Origin: Nisaea denitrificans DSM 18348
GTDB lineage: Bacteria > Pseudomonadota > Alphaproteobacteria > Thalassobaculales > Thalassobaculaceae
Assembly: GCF_000426505.1 (NCBI RefSeq)
Contig: NZ_AUFM01000011.1
Span: forward strand, 1,736,001-1,800,000
Length of the DNA stretch: 64,000 nucleotides
Reading direction: 5' to 3'
Made by a program: the position numbers and the translations under genes. Below the pieces are notes generated by a model. It saw nothing but the letters and a program-made list of their open reading frames with translations, had not been told where the DNA came from and made no database searches. Shown piece after piece: positions 34,437 to 43,843 of this stretch (the first letter of the stretch is position 1; the number at the start of each line of letters is the position of its first letter).

Positions 34437-35546
34437 ATGAGAATCAACTATTCCATCCTGCTGGCCACCGTCATCGCCGTCGGTACCGCCGCATGGATTC
34501 TGTCAGGCCAGTTCGCAAACGGGGCCCGGACCGAAGGCGAGGATGCTGCGAAGTCCAAGACTGCGGCACCAGCCTCTGAAATGGCAGCGGTACGCGTCCG
34601 CGAAAGCGTCGCGGAGCCTTACCGCTCCGCTGTGATTATCACCGGCCGAACAGCCCCCTCCCGCGAGATCGAGTTGAAAGCGCAGATCCTCGGCAAGGTC
34701 GTCGCGCTCGGCGCGAAGGACGGCGACCATGTCAAGAAAGGCGCTCCGATCATCCGCTTCGACCCTGAAGACCGGGAAGCCAGACGGCAGATGGCGAAAG
34801 CCCGGATCGTGCAGCGCGAAACCCAGTTCAATGCCGCCGACAAGCTCGCCAACAAGGGCTTTCAGGCACAGACCACCCGCGCCGAAACCTTTGCGGACCT
34901 GCAGGAGGCCAAGGCCGAACTCGCCAAGATCGAAGAGGAAATCCGGCGCCTTACCATTTCAGCGCCATTCGATGCCGTGCTCGACGATGTCTATGTAGAA
35001 CTTGGCGACGTCTTGCAGAGCGGTGATCCGGTTGCAGCCCTCTACGACCTCGACCCGATACTCGTCGTCGCCCAGGTCTCCGAGCAGGAACGGATCAAGC
35101 TCGCGGTCGGGCAACCGGGCAAGGCAAAACTGCTCGACGGCACCGATCTCACCGGAACCATCCGCTACATCTCCGCCGCCGCCGACTCCGAAACCCGGAC
35201 GTTCCGGGTGGAACTCGAGGTCCTCAATCCGGATCGGAATCTGGAACTCGGCATCACGGCCGGTGTCATCCTGCCGCTGCCGGAAGTTACCGCCCACAAA
35301 CTGACCGCCGGCGTGTTCACGCTGAACGACGATGGCCAGCTCGGGGTAATGACAGTCGATGCGTCCAACATCGTCCGCTTCAACAAGGTGAATGTGCTCG
35401 ATAGCGATGCGGACTGGGCTTACGTCACCGGCCTGCCGGAGCGCGCCCTATTGATCTCGGTCGGTCAGGAATTCGTCTCCGATGGCGAGACCGTGCGGGC
35501 CGTCCCGGAATCCGCCGTCGGTACCGACGGCGCCAAAGCAAGCTGA
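34437..35546 (+). CDS. RND efflux periplasmic adaptor (membrane fusion protein)
   Basis: A 369-residue adaptor anchored by an N-terminal hydrophobic segment (SILLATVIAVGTAAWIL). Then come the lipoyl/barrel-sandwich half-motif ILGKVVALGAKDGDHVKKGA, a short helical hairpin (residues ~120-165) and the second lipoyl half, FDAVLDDVYVELGDVLQSG. The beta-barrel follows. It links an inner-membrane RND pump to an outer-membrane channel. GAGG precedes the ATG. No outer-membrane factor gene lies in the operon, so a shared TolC-like channel is expected. Confidence 0.92.
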   Translation: MRINYSILLATVIAVGTAAWILSGQFANGARTEGEDAAKSKTAAPASEMAAVRVRESVAEPYRSAVIITGRTAPSREIELKAQILGKVVALGAKDGDHVKKGAPIIRFDPEDREARRQMAKARIVQRETQFNAADKLANKGFQAQTTRAETFADLQEAKAELAKIEEEIRRLTISAPFDAVLDDVYVELGDVLQSGDPVAALYDLDPILVVAQVSEQERIKLAVGQPGKAKLLDGTDLTGTIRYISAAADSETRTFRVELEVLNPDRNLELGITAGVILPLPEVTAHKLTAGVFTLNDDGQLGVMTVDASNIVRFNKVNVLDSDADWAYVTGLPERALLISVGQEFVSDGETVRAVPESAVGTDGAKAS

Positions 35547-35556
35547 GGATCGCCCG

Positions 35557-38500
35557 ATGCATGCGCTGATCGACGCCGCCCTGCACCGCAGCCGCACCAC
35601 CCTGATGGTGCTGGTCCTTATCCTGATTTCAGGAGCGGTCGCCTATGTGACCATTCCGAAAGAGGCAGATCCGGACGTTAATATCCCGATCGTCTACGTT
35701 TCGATGAAACACGACGGCATCTCGCCCGAGGATGCTGAGCGACTTCTGTTAAAACCGATGGAATCCGAGCTGCGCGGCATCGAAGGCGTGAAGGAAATGC
35801 GCGCCACCGCTTTTGAGGGCGGCGCGAACGTTACGCTGGAGTTCACGGCCGGGTTCGATGCCGATCAGGCAATGCTGGACGTCCGCGAGAAAGTCGATCT
35901 CGCCAAACCGGAGTTGCCCGAGGAAACGGACGAGCCGACGGTTCACGAAGTCAATGTGAGCCTGTTCCCGATCCTGGTTGTGACTCTCTCTGGCGAGCTG
36001 CCCGAGCGCACGATGCTGCATCTCGCCCGCACTCTCCGTGACGAGATCGAGGGCATCACCTCCGTGCTTGAGGCGAAACTCACCGGCGAGCGCGAGGAAC
36101 TGGTGGAGATCATCATCGATCCGCTCCGCCTCGACAGCTACAATATCGATGCGTCGTCAGTGCTTGAGATCGTCGCCCGCTCGAACCAGCTGGTAGCCGC
36201 CGGAACGCTCGATACCGGCAATGGCCGGTTCCCCATCAAAGTACCCGGCCTCTACGAGAACCTGCAGGACATCCTCGATCAGCCGATCAAGACGAACGGC
36301 GATGCCGTGGTCCGGGTCCGGGACATCGCCTATGTCGAACGCGGCTTCAAGGATCGGGAGACCCACGCCCGGCTTGAGGGCAAACCCGCGATCGGCATCG
36401 AGGTAACAAAGCGGATCGGTACAAACGTGATCGAGACCGTCGAGAACGTTCGCGCCGTCGTTGCCGAAACCCAGAAAACCTGGCCCGCCGGCGTTACCGC
36501 GACCTTCAGCCAGGACAAATCCGGCCAGATCCGGACCATGCTGACCGATCTCCGGAACAACGTTCTGAGTGCCGTCCTGCTGGTCATGATCGTTATTGTC
36601 GGCGCTCTCGGCTATCGCTCCGCCGCACTTGTGGGTATTGCCATCCCGGGCTCATTCCTGCTCGGCATCCTGACCCTCTCCTCACTCGGGCTGACGGTGA
36701 ATATCGTCGTCCTGTTCAGCCTGATCCTCGCGGTCGGCATGTTGGTCGATGGCGCCATCGTGGTGACCGAATATGCGGACCGGAAACTGTCTGAAGGACT
36801 GGATCGGCGCATCGCTTATTCGGAAGCGGCCAAACGCATGGCCTGGCCGATCATCGCCTCAACCGCCACGACTCTTGCCGCCTTCCTGCCGTTGCTGTTC
36901 TGGCCGGGTGTGGTCGGCGAGTTCATGAAATTCCTGCCTATAACCCTGATCGCGACCCTCACGGCCTCCCTCTTCATGGCCCTGCTGTTTGTCCCAGCCC
37001 TCGGATCGATCTTCGGCAAGTCCGGTGCCCAGACCGAAGAAAGCCGGGAATCTCTGGCAGCTATGGAGAATGGCGACCTGAACAAGGTCAGGGGCTTTAC
37101 CGGCGGCTATCTGAAAGTCCTGAAACTCGCGCTGACCAATCCCGGAAAGGTGATACTGGCCGCAACCGCGTTGCTGGTCGGCGTGCAGTATTATTACGCC
37201 AATCACGGCAACGGGGTGGAGTTCTTCCCCGAGGTCGAACCTGATAACGCGATGATCCATGTCCATGCCCGCGGCAACATGTCGACTGCCGAAAAGGCGC
37301 GTCTGGTCTTCCAGATCGAGAAGGAAGTCCTCGATGTCGGCGGTTTCAAATCCGTCTACACATTCGTCGGCGAAAAGGAGGGCGGCGGTCAGGATCTGGC
37401 CGAGGATGTCGTCGGCACTATTCAGGTCGAATTCGACGACTGGCAGAGCCGTGCGCCCGCCGACGAAATTCTGGCCGAGATCTCCGAACGCGCCAGAGCC
37501 TATCCCGGCATTTTCGTCGAAACCGCCAAGGAAGAAGGCGGCCCGCCAACCGGCAAAGCGGTGCAAGTCCAGCTACGGTCTGTCTATCCCGACCGCCTGA
37601 CCGAGGCGACAGAGATGGTCCGGGCACAGTTCGACCGCATGGCCGGTCTGCAGAATATCGAGGATGACCGGCATATCCCCGGCATCGAGTGGCAGATCGC
37701 CGTCGACCGGGCCCAGGCAGCGAAATTCGGGGCGGATATCGCCCTGATCGGCAGCTACGTGCAGCTCGTCACCCGCGGCCTGAAAATCAGCGATTACCGG
37801 CCGAACGACAGCGACGAGGAAATCGATATTGTCGTCCGCTATCCCCGTCCGTCCCGCCGCCTCGACCAGTTCCTCGCGATCCGGATGATGACGGACAAGG
37901 GCCTGGTTCCCTTGCGAAACTTTGTCTCCTGGTCGCCGCAATCCAAAGTCGGGACCATCAAGCGCTCCGACGCCCGTCAGGTCATGGCGGTGAAGGCGGA
38001 CGTGCTGCCCGGAGTATTGGCGGACGAAAAGGTCAAGGAACTGACCGCCTGGCTGGGTAAGACCGAACTGCCGAAAGGCGTGACCTATAAGTTCAAAGGG
38101 GAGGACGAGGAGCAGAAGGCTGCCGAGGCTTTCCTCGGCAAGGCTTTCGGAGTCGCGCTGTTCATCATGGCGATCATCCTGGTCACCCAGTTCAACAGCT
38201 TCTACAGCGCCTTCCTGATCCTGAGCGCCGTGATCATGTCGACTATCGGCGTGATGATCGGATTGATGATCACGGGGCAGCCCTTCGGTATTGTGATGAG
38301 CGGCATCGGCGTGATCGCGCTGGCCGGTATCGTGGTTAACAACAATATCGTGCTGATCGATACGTTCGACGCCCTGAAGACAACCACGGGCAGCACCATG
38401 GAAGCGGTCTTGCGCACCGGTGCCCAGCGCCTTCGTCCGGTGATGCTGACCACCGTCACGACGATGCTCGGCCTGCTGCCGATGGTGTTCCAGCTGAATA

Positions 38501-38739
38501 TCGATCTGTTCACGCGGGAGATCTCGGTCGGGGCACCCTCGACCCAATGGTGGGTAGCGCTGGCCTCGGCCATCGTCTTCGGCATGGGCTTCGCCACGAT
38601 CCTGACACTGATCGTTACCCCTTCAGCGTTGCAGCTCCGGGGTAATTTCCAGGACTGGCGCGCGGCGCGGCGGGCCCGCAAGACGGGACGCGATCAGGAT
38701 GGCGGTTATGACGGCAGTGTCCCCAACGCCGCTGAATAG
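35557..38739 (+). CDS. RND-family efflux permease
   Basis: A 1060-residue inner-membrane proton-driven pump with two repeats of six membrane segments and two large periplasmic loops. TM1 follows MHALIDAALHRSRTTLMVLV. TM4 contains GMLVDGAIVVTEYADRKLSEG, where AcrB has two adjacent Asp; here one Asp is kept. The second half shows VVNNNIVLIDTFDA and GAQRLRPVMLTTVTTMLGLL. The start at 35557 is supported by GAGGA 8 nt upstream. It is coupled to the adaptor (10-bp gap) under the PadR operator. The substrates are unknown. Confidence 0.94.
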   Translation: MHALIDAALHRSRTTLMVLVLILISGAVAYVTIPKEADPDVNIPIVYVSMKHDGISPEDAERLLLKPMESELRGIEGVKEMRATAFEGGANVTLEFTAGFDADQAMLDVREKVDLAKPELPEETDEPTVHEVNVSLFPILVVTLSGELPERTMLHLARTLRDEIEGITSVLEAKLTGEREELVEIIIDPLRLDSYNIDASSVLEIVARSNQLVAAGTLDTGNGRFPIKVPGLYENLQDILDQPIKTNGDAVVRVRDIAYVERGFKDRETHARLEGKPAIGIEVTKRIGTNVIETVENVRAVVAETQKTWPAGVTATFSQDKSGQIRTMLTDLRNNVLSAVLLVMIVIVGALGYRSAALVGIAIPGSFLLGILTLSSLGLTVNIVVLFSLILAVGMLVDGAIVVTEYADRKLSEGLDRRIAYSEAAKRMAWPIIASTATTLAAFLPLLFWPGVVGEFMKFLPITLIATLTASLFMALLFVPALGSIFGKSGAQTEESRESLAAMENGDLNKVRGFTGGYLKVLKLALTNPGKVILAATALLVGVQYYYANHGNGVEFFPEVEPDNAMIHVHARGNMSTAEKARLVFQIEKEVLDVGGFKSVYTFVGEKEGGGQDLAEDVVGTIQVEFDDWQSRAPADEILAEISERARAYPGIFVETAKEEGGPPTGKAVQVQLRSVYPDRLTEATEMVRAQFDRMAGLQNIEDDRHIPGIEWQIAVDRAQAAKFGADIALIGSYVQLVTRGLKISDYRPNDSDEEIDIVVRYPRPSRRLDQFLAIRMMTDKGLVPLRNFVSWSPQSKVGTIKRSDARQVMAVKADVLPGVLADEKVKELTAWLGKTELPKGVTYKFKGEDEEQKAAEAFLGKAFGVALFIMAIILVTQFNSFYSAFLILSAVIMSTIGVMIGLMITGQPFGIVMSGIGVIALAGIVVNNNIVLIDTFDALKTTTGSTMEAVLRTGAQRLRPVMLTTVTTMLGLLPMVFQLNIDLFTREISVGAPSTQWWVALASAIVFGMGFATILTLIVTPSALQLRGNFQDWRAARRARKTGRDQDGGYDGSVPNAAE

Positions 38740-38741
38740 CG

Positions 38742-39893
38742 TTAGCGTTTCAGCCAGTTCTTGAGACGGCTGGCCGCCTCCACCATGTCCTCCGTTGCCC
38801 CGGCAAAGGAAAAACGCAGAGAGCCATGGCCGCGCGCCGGGTCGAAATCGACACCCGGCGTTGCGGCGAGGCCGATCTCGGCCAGCATCCGCTTCGAGAA
38901 ATCGACACTGTCGTTGGTGAAGCGGGTGACGTCCGCATAGATGTAGAATGCGCCGTCCGCCGGCGCCAGATCGTCCAGCCCAGCGGCCGGAAGCTCGTTC
39001 AGCAACACCTCGCGGTTCTTCGCGTAGCGCGCCACGTTGGCCTGCAATTCCTCGTGACAATCGAACGCCGCGACAGCCGCGTGCTGCGACAGGGTCGGCG
39101 GAGAGATGAAGAAATTCTGTGCCAGACATTCCATGGAACGGGACAGATCCTCCGGTACCACCATCCAGCCAAGACGCCAGCCGGTCATCGAGAAATATTT
39201 TGAGAAGCTGTTAATGACCAGCGCCTGATCGTCGCTCTCCAGCGCCGAGACCGGACGGGTGCCGAAGCCGATCCCGTGATAGATCTCGTCGGAGACAACC
39301 CGGATACCCTTTTCCTTGCAGTATCCCGTCAGGGCGGCGAGTTCCTCCTCCCCCAACATGGTGCCCGTCGGGTTTGACGGGCTGGCAACGATCAGGCCAT
39401 CGATCTTTCCCTCCACCGCGTCGAGAAGCTCCGGTGTCGGCTGATAACGGTGCTTGCGCTCCGTCTCCAGCAGCACGGTTTCAACGCCGAGGGCTGAAAG
39501 GATGTTTCGGTAGGCCGGATAGCCCGGTGAGGCCATGGCGACCCGGTCGCCTGCCTCGAAGGCCGCGAGAAAGGCAACCTGAAACGCGCCGGAGGATCCG
39601 GTCGTCACCATTATCCGGCTCGGGTCCAGAGAGACGCCGTACCAATCCTTGTAATGCTGCGCGATCCGCTCCCGGAGAGGGTTGATGCCAGCGGCCAGCG
39701 TATAGCCGATCCGGTCATCATCCAGCGCTCGCTTCGCCGCTTCGATCACGCCGCGCGGTGCCGGGGTCGCAGGCTGGCCGACTTCAAGATGCAGCACATC
39801 GCCGCCGGCAGCCTCTCGGTCTGCGGCCGCCTGCATCACATCCATGACGATGAAGGCGGGTACAGCGCCCCGCCGGGATACTTTCAGAGCCAC
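38742..39893 (-). CDS. class I/II PLP-dependent aminotransferase
   Basis: A 383-residue fold-type I aminotransferase of the aspartate aminotransferase superfamily. Visible are VLHLEVGQPATPAP, MVTTGSSGAFQVAFLAAF, the substrate/cofactor loop ASPSNPTGTML, the Asp of VVSDEIYHGIGF and the Schiff-base lysine in INSFSKYFSMTGWRLGW. Arg in SLRFSFAG binds the substrate carboxylate. The GTG at 39893 (AAGG 7 nt upstream) is preferred over an upstream TTG. It follows a GGT-like gene by 19 bp, and the two are probably co-transcribed. Donor and acceptor are not determinable. Confidence 0.88.
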   Translation of the reverse strand: MALKVSRRGAVPAFIVMDVMQAAADREAAGGDVLHLEVGQPATPAPRGVIEAAKRALDDDRIGYTLAAGINPLRERIAQHYKDWYGVSLDPSRIMVTTGSSGAFQVAFLAAFEAGDRVAMASPGYPAYRNILSALGVETVLLETERKHRYQPTPELLDAVEGKIDGLIVASPSNPTGTMLGEEELAALTGYCKEKGIRVVSDEIYHGIGFGTRPVSALESDDQALVINSFSKYFSMTGWRLGWMVVPEDLSRSMECLAQNFFISPPTLSQHAAVAAFDCHEELQANVARYAKNREVLLNELPAAGLDDLAPADGAFYIYADVTRFTNDSVDFSKRMLAEIGLAATPGVDFDPARGHGSLRFSFAGATEDMVEAASRLKNWLKR

Positions 39894-39912
39894 GTGCTCG
39901 CCTTCCCGTTGG

Positions 39913-41475
39913 TTAGTTGCCGCCTTCAAAAAGGATCATGCCGCGTCCGCGCGGATCGTCGGCTATGCCGCAATCTCTATCGCTGCGCGGCAGGCCTTCC
40001 TTGCAGCGGAAAAGACGGACAGCGCCTATCGGCTGGGTGGCTGGCTGCACAGGATAGCCGGCACGCTCAGCCATTGCTCCGGCTGCCGGAGCAATGCCGG
40101 ATTCGACCGACAGCGTGCCCGCCGCCAGATCGAAATGGGAGCGCGGCGCGGCAACGGCAGCACTCATCGCCTGACCGGCCACATAGTGACGCAAGATCGG
40201 GGGAACCAGGGCCGAGACCGTCTCCCTGCCACCGGTCGCCATGGCGGTCATGTGAACCTGCCAGGCGTGGGTGTTCCCGGCGATAACTGCGGCAGCCAGC
40301 GGAGGGTTTGAAGACGGCTGCGCCGGAGCCGGAATGAAACCGAGATCCGGGAGCGTCTGACCGATTCCGAAAGGTGCATTCATGGTCAACGCACAGCCAA
40401 CGGAAAGCCCCCGCCTGTCCGTGATGACAAAGCTCGTTGCACCGGACCGCGAGTCTCCACCGAACAAGGCGACCGCAGCGGGCGTTGCGGCAGTACGGCG
40501 AGCGCCGGAACGGAAATCACCAAACAGCAACTCGGCTGCATCCGCACTCAAATCCGTATTGCCACTTGCCACTGCATTGGCGGCGCGGACCTGCATTTCG
40601 GCTATCATCAGCGGATCGACATCCTGCGGCGAGGACGACCATCCCGCTTCGTTGAAGGCAAGCGAAAGAGTTTTTGAAATCAGAGCGCTGTCGGCATTTC
40701 GACTGGCTGCGACAGCCCAGAGATGATTGTCGAAATCGACACCCTCGGCCTCGCTCCAAACCGGAACCGCTCCGCGCAACCGAGCAAGGTCGACCCCGTA
40801 TCCAAAAGCTTCCGCCTCGGCGACGAAACGGCTGGCGAGTTGGCCTGAATAAAGATCGCCAACTCCCGCGACACGAAGCCGGCTGTAGGTGGAGGCCAGA
40901 TCCAACTGGACCAGTGAACGGCCCGCTTGCAAGGCAACACCATCCGGGGCGAACACACTCGGCCGTCCGGCGCCCGATGATTTCAGAGCTGCGCCATCAC
41001 GCGCGAGATCCTCCGCGAGGCGGCGGGAGACGGGCTCACCGAACCGGGCGAGCTGCTCCGGAACACCGATCAACTGCGTAATCGGCAGGCGGCCGTAGCG
41101 GGCATGCAAAGCGAACATCGCGCGCGGCCCCAGCGGAGCGGCAATCGCATTCTGGCTGCCCGACAAGGGTTGCGGCAAGAATGAGAGGCGTTCAAACCGC
41201 TTGCTCACGGGGTCGAAAGCGAGACAGGAACCACCCGCCCCAAGTCCGGCGGAAGACGGCAGCGTCACGGCCAGAGTGAAATAAGCGGAGACAGCGGCGT
41301 CGGCAGCGGTGCCACCCTGGACCAGCACATCCTGGGCGATAACGGCGGCCCGCGGCTCATCGACAGCGACGGATCCGAAGAACCCTTCGGTGACTTCGAC
41401 GACTTCGTCGCTCGCGCAGCCTGCAAGCAATCCGGCGCAAAGCGCCAATGCCACAGGCACGGTCCTCTTAAACAT
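39913..41475 (-). CDS. gamma-glutamyltranspeptidase-like lipoprotein
   Basis: A 520-residue Ntn-hydrolase-fold protein with a lipoprotein signal peptide ending in LLAGC. The GGT N-terminal pattern is GGTAADAAVSAYFTLAV followed by SSAGLGAGGSCLAFD. The self-cleavage/nucleophile region reads SRSGATSFVITDRRG, then LTMNAPFGIGQ, close to the GTTHF...N.FG pattern of GGT. It is divergent from classical enzymes, and several substrate residues cannot be confirmed. It probably acts in the periplasm on gamma-glutamyl compounds such as glutathione. It lies upstream of an aminotransferase in the same operon and is divergent from a BepA-like gene. Confidence 0.82.
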   Translation of the reverse strand: MFKRTVPVALALCAGLLAGCASDEVVEVTEGFFGSVAVDEPRAAVIAQDVLVQGGTAADAAVSAYFTLAVTLPSSAGLGAGGSCLAFDPVSKRFERLSFLPQPLSGSQNAIAAPLGPRAMFALHARYGRLPITQLIGVPEQLARFGEPVSRRLAEDLARDGAALKSSGAGRPSVFAPDGVALQAGRSLVQLDLASTYSRLRVAGVGDLYSGQLASRFVAEAEAFGYGVDLARLRGAVPVWSEAEGVDFDNHLWAVAASRNADSALISKTLSLAFNEAGWSSSPQDVDPLMIAEMQVRAANAVASGNTDLSADAAELLFGDFRSGARRTAATPAAVALFGGDSRSGATSFVITDRRGLSVGCALTMNAPFGIGQTLPDLGFIPAPAQPSSNPPLAAAVIAGNTHAWQVHMTAMATGGRETVSALVPPILRHYVAGQAMSAAVAAPRSHFDLAAGTLSVESGIAPAAGAMAERAGYPVQPATQPIGAVRLFRCKEGLPRSDRDCGIADDPRGRGMILFEGGN

Positions 41476-41571
41476 AACGTCCTCTCAAATCGCCGCAGGC
41501 TATTGAATGCAGCCCCGGACACGCGCACATTACAAGTTCATGCACCGCACCAACAGGCTCGGACCAAATCC

Positions 41572-42957
41572 ATGAAGTGCAAAGCCGTGGTTGGCAAGCA
41601 TCTAATTGCGTTAGTTTTTACGTTGCTGAGTATTGCCGGATGGTCCCGGTCCGTGGATGCGCGATCCTTCATCACCGATACTGAGATCGAGCTCTATATC
41701 CGCGAGCTTTCGACCCCGATCTTCCAGAGCGCGGGTCTTTCGCCATCTGCGGTCGATCTCTATTTCATCAACGACGATACGCTGAATGCCTTCGTCGCCG
41801 GTGGCCAGAACATATTCTTCCATACCGGCTTGCTGATGGCGACAGAAACGCCGGAGCAGTTGCTCGGCGTGATCGCCCATGAAACAGGGCATATCTCCGG
41901 CGGGCATCTGGCGCGGAGCGGAGAGGCCCTTCGGAATGCCAGCCAGAACGCATTGCTCGGCCTCATCCTCGGTGCCGGCGCGGCCCTCGCGACCGGCCGG
42001 GGAGACGCCGCCGCTGCGATCATCCAGGGCAGTCAGGCAGCTGTTCAGGGCTCCTTGCTCCAGTACAGCCGGGCACAGGAATCTTCGGCTGACCAGGCGG
42101 GTATCCGTTTCCTTGAAAGCAATCGCGAATCCTCAAAAGGCATGCTTGAATTCCTCTCGACACTCAGCGGCCAGGAACTGTTGAGCGGGCGCAGCCGCTC
42201 ACCTTACGCAAGCACCCACCCGCTCACCCGGGACCGGATCGCCTTTGTCGAAGAGCAGGTGAAGAGTTCACGCTTCAGCGATAAAAAGCTGCCGGAAGAG
42301 CTGCAGCAAAAACACCGCCGAATGGTTGCCAAGCTCCATGGGTTCATCCGATCTCCGGCACGCACCTTCAAGGCATATCCCGATACGGATACATCGGTGG
42401 AAGCCCGCTACGCCCGGGCCGTTGCCACATACCGGCTGCCGGATGCCAACGGAGCCGTCGCGCTCGTCGACGAACTGCTGGCTGATAACCCGGACGATCC
42501 GTTTTTCCATGAGCTGAAAGGCCAGATCCTGTTCGAGGCAGCCCGGCCGGCAGACGCTGAAGTTGCGTATCGCAAGGCCCTCGAAACCCTACCCGACGCG
42601 CCGCGGATCGAACTGGAGCTGTCGCGGGTTTTGCTGGCTCTCGACACAAAGGAACACAACGAGGAAGCGCAGACGCATCTCGAACATGTCGTGCGGCTGC
42701 TTCCGAATGCGACGTTCGCCTGGCGTCAACTGGCCATCGCCTATGGCCGCAACGGCGATCACGGCATGTCCGCCCTCGCTCTCGCCGAGGAAGCTTTCCG
42801 CTCCGGTAATGAACGGGATGCCGCCCTGCAGGCAAACCGGGCGAAACAGAAGCTGAAACCGCATACGGAAGCCTGGTTGCGCGCCAGCGATATCGAGGGA
42901 ATCTCGACCCCGCGCGACCGGGAGCGGAAAAAAGACCCGCCGCCGAAGAAAAAATAG
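41572..42957 (+). CDS. bepA: periplasmic M48 zinc metalloprotease with TPR region (BepA-like)
   Basis: A 461-residue protein. An N-terminal hydrophobic segment (LIALVFTLLSIAGW) acts as a signal peptide. The peptidase domain has the zinc motif in GVIAHETGHISGGHLA, with the third ligand Glu in RAQESSADQAGIRFL. After ~residue 250 comes a TPR-like helical array: VALVDELLADNPDDPFFHEL and AEVAYRKALETLPDAPRIEL. BepA assists outer-membrane protein quality control. The ATG at 41572 gives a clean signal peptide; the frame is open back to 41503. A DsbA-like gene follows. Confidence 0.9.
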   Translation: MKCKAVVGKHLIALVFTLLSIAGWSRSVDARSFITDTEIELYIRELSTPIFQSAGLSPSAVDLYFINDDTLNAFVAGGQNIFFHTGLLMATETPEQLLGVIAHETGHISGGHLARSGEALRNASQNALLGLILGAGAALATGRGDAAAAIIQGSQAAVQGSLLQYSRAQESSADQAGIRFLESNRESSKGMLEFLSTLSGQELLSGRSRSPYASTHPLTRDRIAFVEEQVKSSRFSDKKLPEELQQKHRRMVAKLHGFIRSPARTFKAYPDTDTSVEARYARAVATYRLPDANGAVALVDELLADNPDDPFFHELKGQILFEAARPADAEVAYRKALETLPDAPRIELELSRVLLALDTKEHNEEAQTHLEHVVRLLPNATFAWRQLAIAYGRNGDHGMSALALAEEAFRSGNERDAALQANRAKQKLKPHTEAWLRASDIEGISTPRDRERKKDPPPKKK

Positions 42958-43065
42958 CGCGCGCCGTTCCATAGCCAGAATGCAATAACGATAACGTGGT
43001 TTGTCGGCAACGACGGACCGGCGCAAGATTTAGTGACTGTAAGCACGACCGGAAAGGCACGCAGC

Positions 43066-43842
43066 ATGGCCACCATGGCGCCCCTTATGAAACCCCACAA
43101 AGCGTTAATCCTGGCCCTGACTCTCGCCTCCGGCATAGCGGTCTATCCCGCAAGCCAGCAGGCCGCCGCCGCGGAGCCGTTCTCACCGGATCAGAAATCC
43201 GCTCTCGACACGGCCATCCGCGATTACATCCTGGCCCACCCGGAAGTGATCGTTGAATCCCTGAACGCCATGCAGGCGCGCCAAGAAATCGCGGAAAAGG
43301 AGCGCCAGCGCGCCGCCCTCGCCCACATGCAGGGTCAGATTACCGGCAACGAAAACGACCCGGTCATCGGCAATCCGGACGGCGATGTCACTGTGGTCGA
43401 GTTCTTCGATTACCAATGCGGCTACTGCAAACGGATGATCGATCCGGTGATGCAGTTGCTGAAGCAGGACCCGAATGTCCGCTGGGTGATGAAAGAGTTT
43501 CCAATTCTCGGTCCGGCATCCGTGACCGCCGCCCATGCGTCGATCGCAGCTGACAAGCAAGGAGCCTACAGCGAGTTCCACGTCGCTTTGATGAAATATC
43601 GCGGACGGCTGAGCGATGCGGTTGTGTTCCAGACGGCCCTCGAAGTCGGTCTTGATCTGGACAAACTGAAAGCGGACATGGCGTCTCCTGAAACCGGAAA
43701 AACAATCCGGGACGCCACGGTTCTGGCACGCACTCTCGGCATCAACGGGACACCTGCCTTTGTCATCGGCGGGGAAGTGTTGCCGGGCGCCGTCAGCCTC
43801 GACACCCTGGTCGAACAGATCGAGGCCGCCCGGAAAGGCTAG
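43066..43842 (+). CDS. periplasmic DsbA-family thiol-disulfide oxidoreductase
   Basis: A 258-residue secreted thioredoxin-fold protein. The signal peptide LILALTLASGIAVYPASQQA is followed by a helical N-terminal extension (DYILAHPEVIVESLNAMQ) found in the ScsC/BdbD-like branch. The active site is FFDYQCGYCKRMIDP, and the cis-Pro loop is GINGTPAFVIGGEVLPG. The ATG at 43066 follows AAAGG; ATGs at 43075 and 43087 are alternatives. It lies 108 bp after the BepA-like protease, so the two may form an envelope-folding pair. Confidence 0.9.
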   Translation: MATMAPLMKPHKALILALTLASGIAVYPASQQAAAAEPFSPDQKSALDTAIRDYILAHPEVIVESLNAMQARQEIAEKERQRAALAHMQGQITGNENDPVIGNPDGDVTVVEFFDYQCGYCKRMIDPVMQLLKQDPNVRWVMKEFPILGPASVTAAHASIAADKQGAYSEFHVALMKYRGRLSDAVVFQTALEVGLDLDKLKADMASPETGKTIRDATVLARTLGINGTPAFVIGGEVLPGAVSLDTLVEQIEAARKG

Positions 43843-43843
43843 G

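Noticed and set aside
41572-43842. A toxin-antitoxin or defence module around the M48 protease
   Set aside because: The TPR-bearing periplasmic protease and the DsbA-like protein fit envelope quality control, and no partner typical of defence islands is present.
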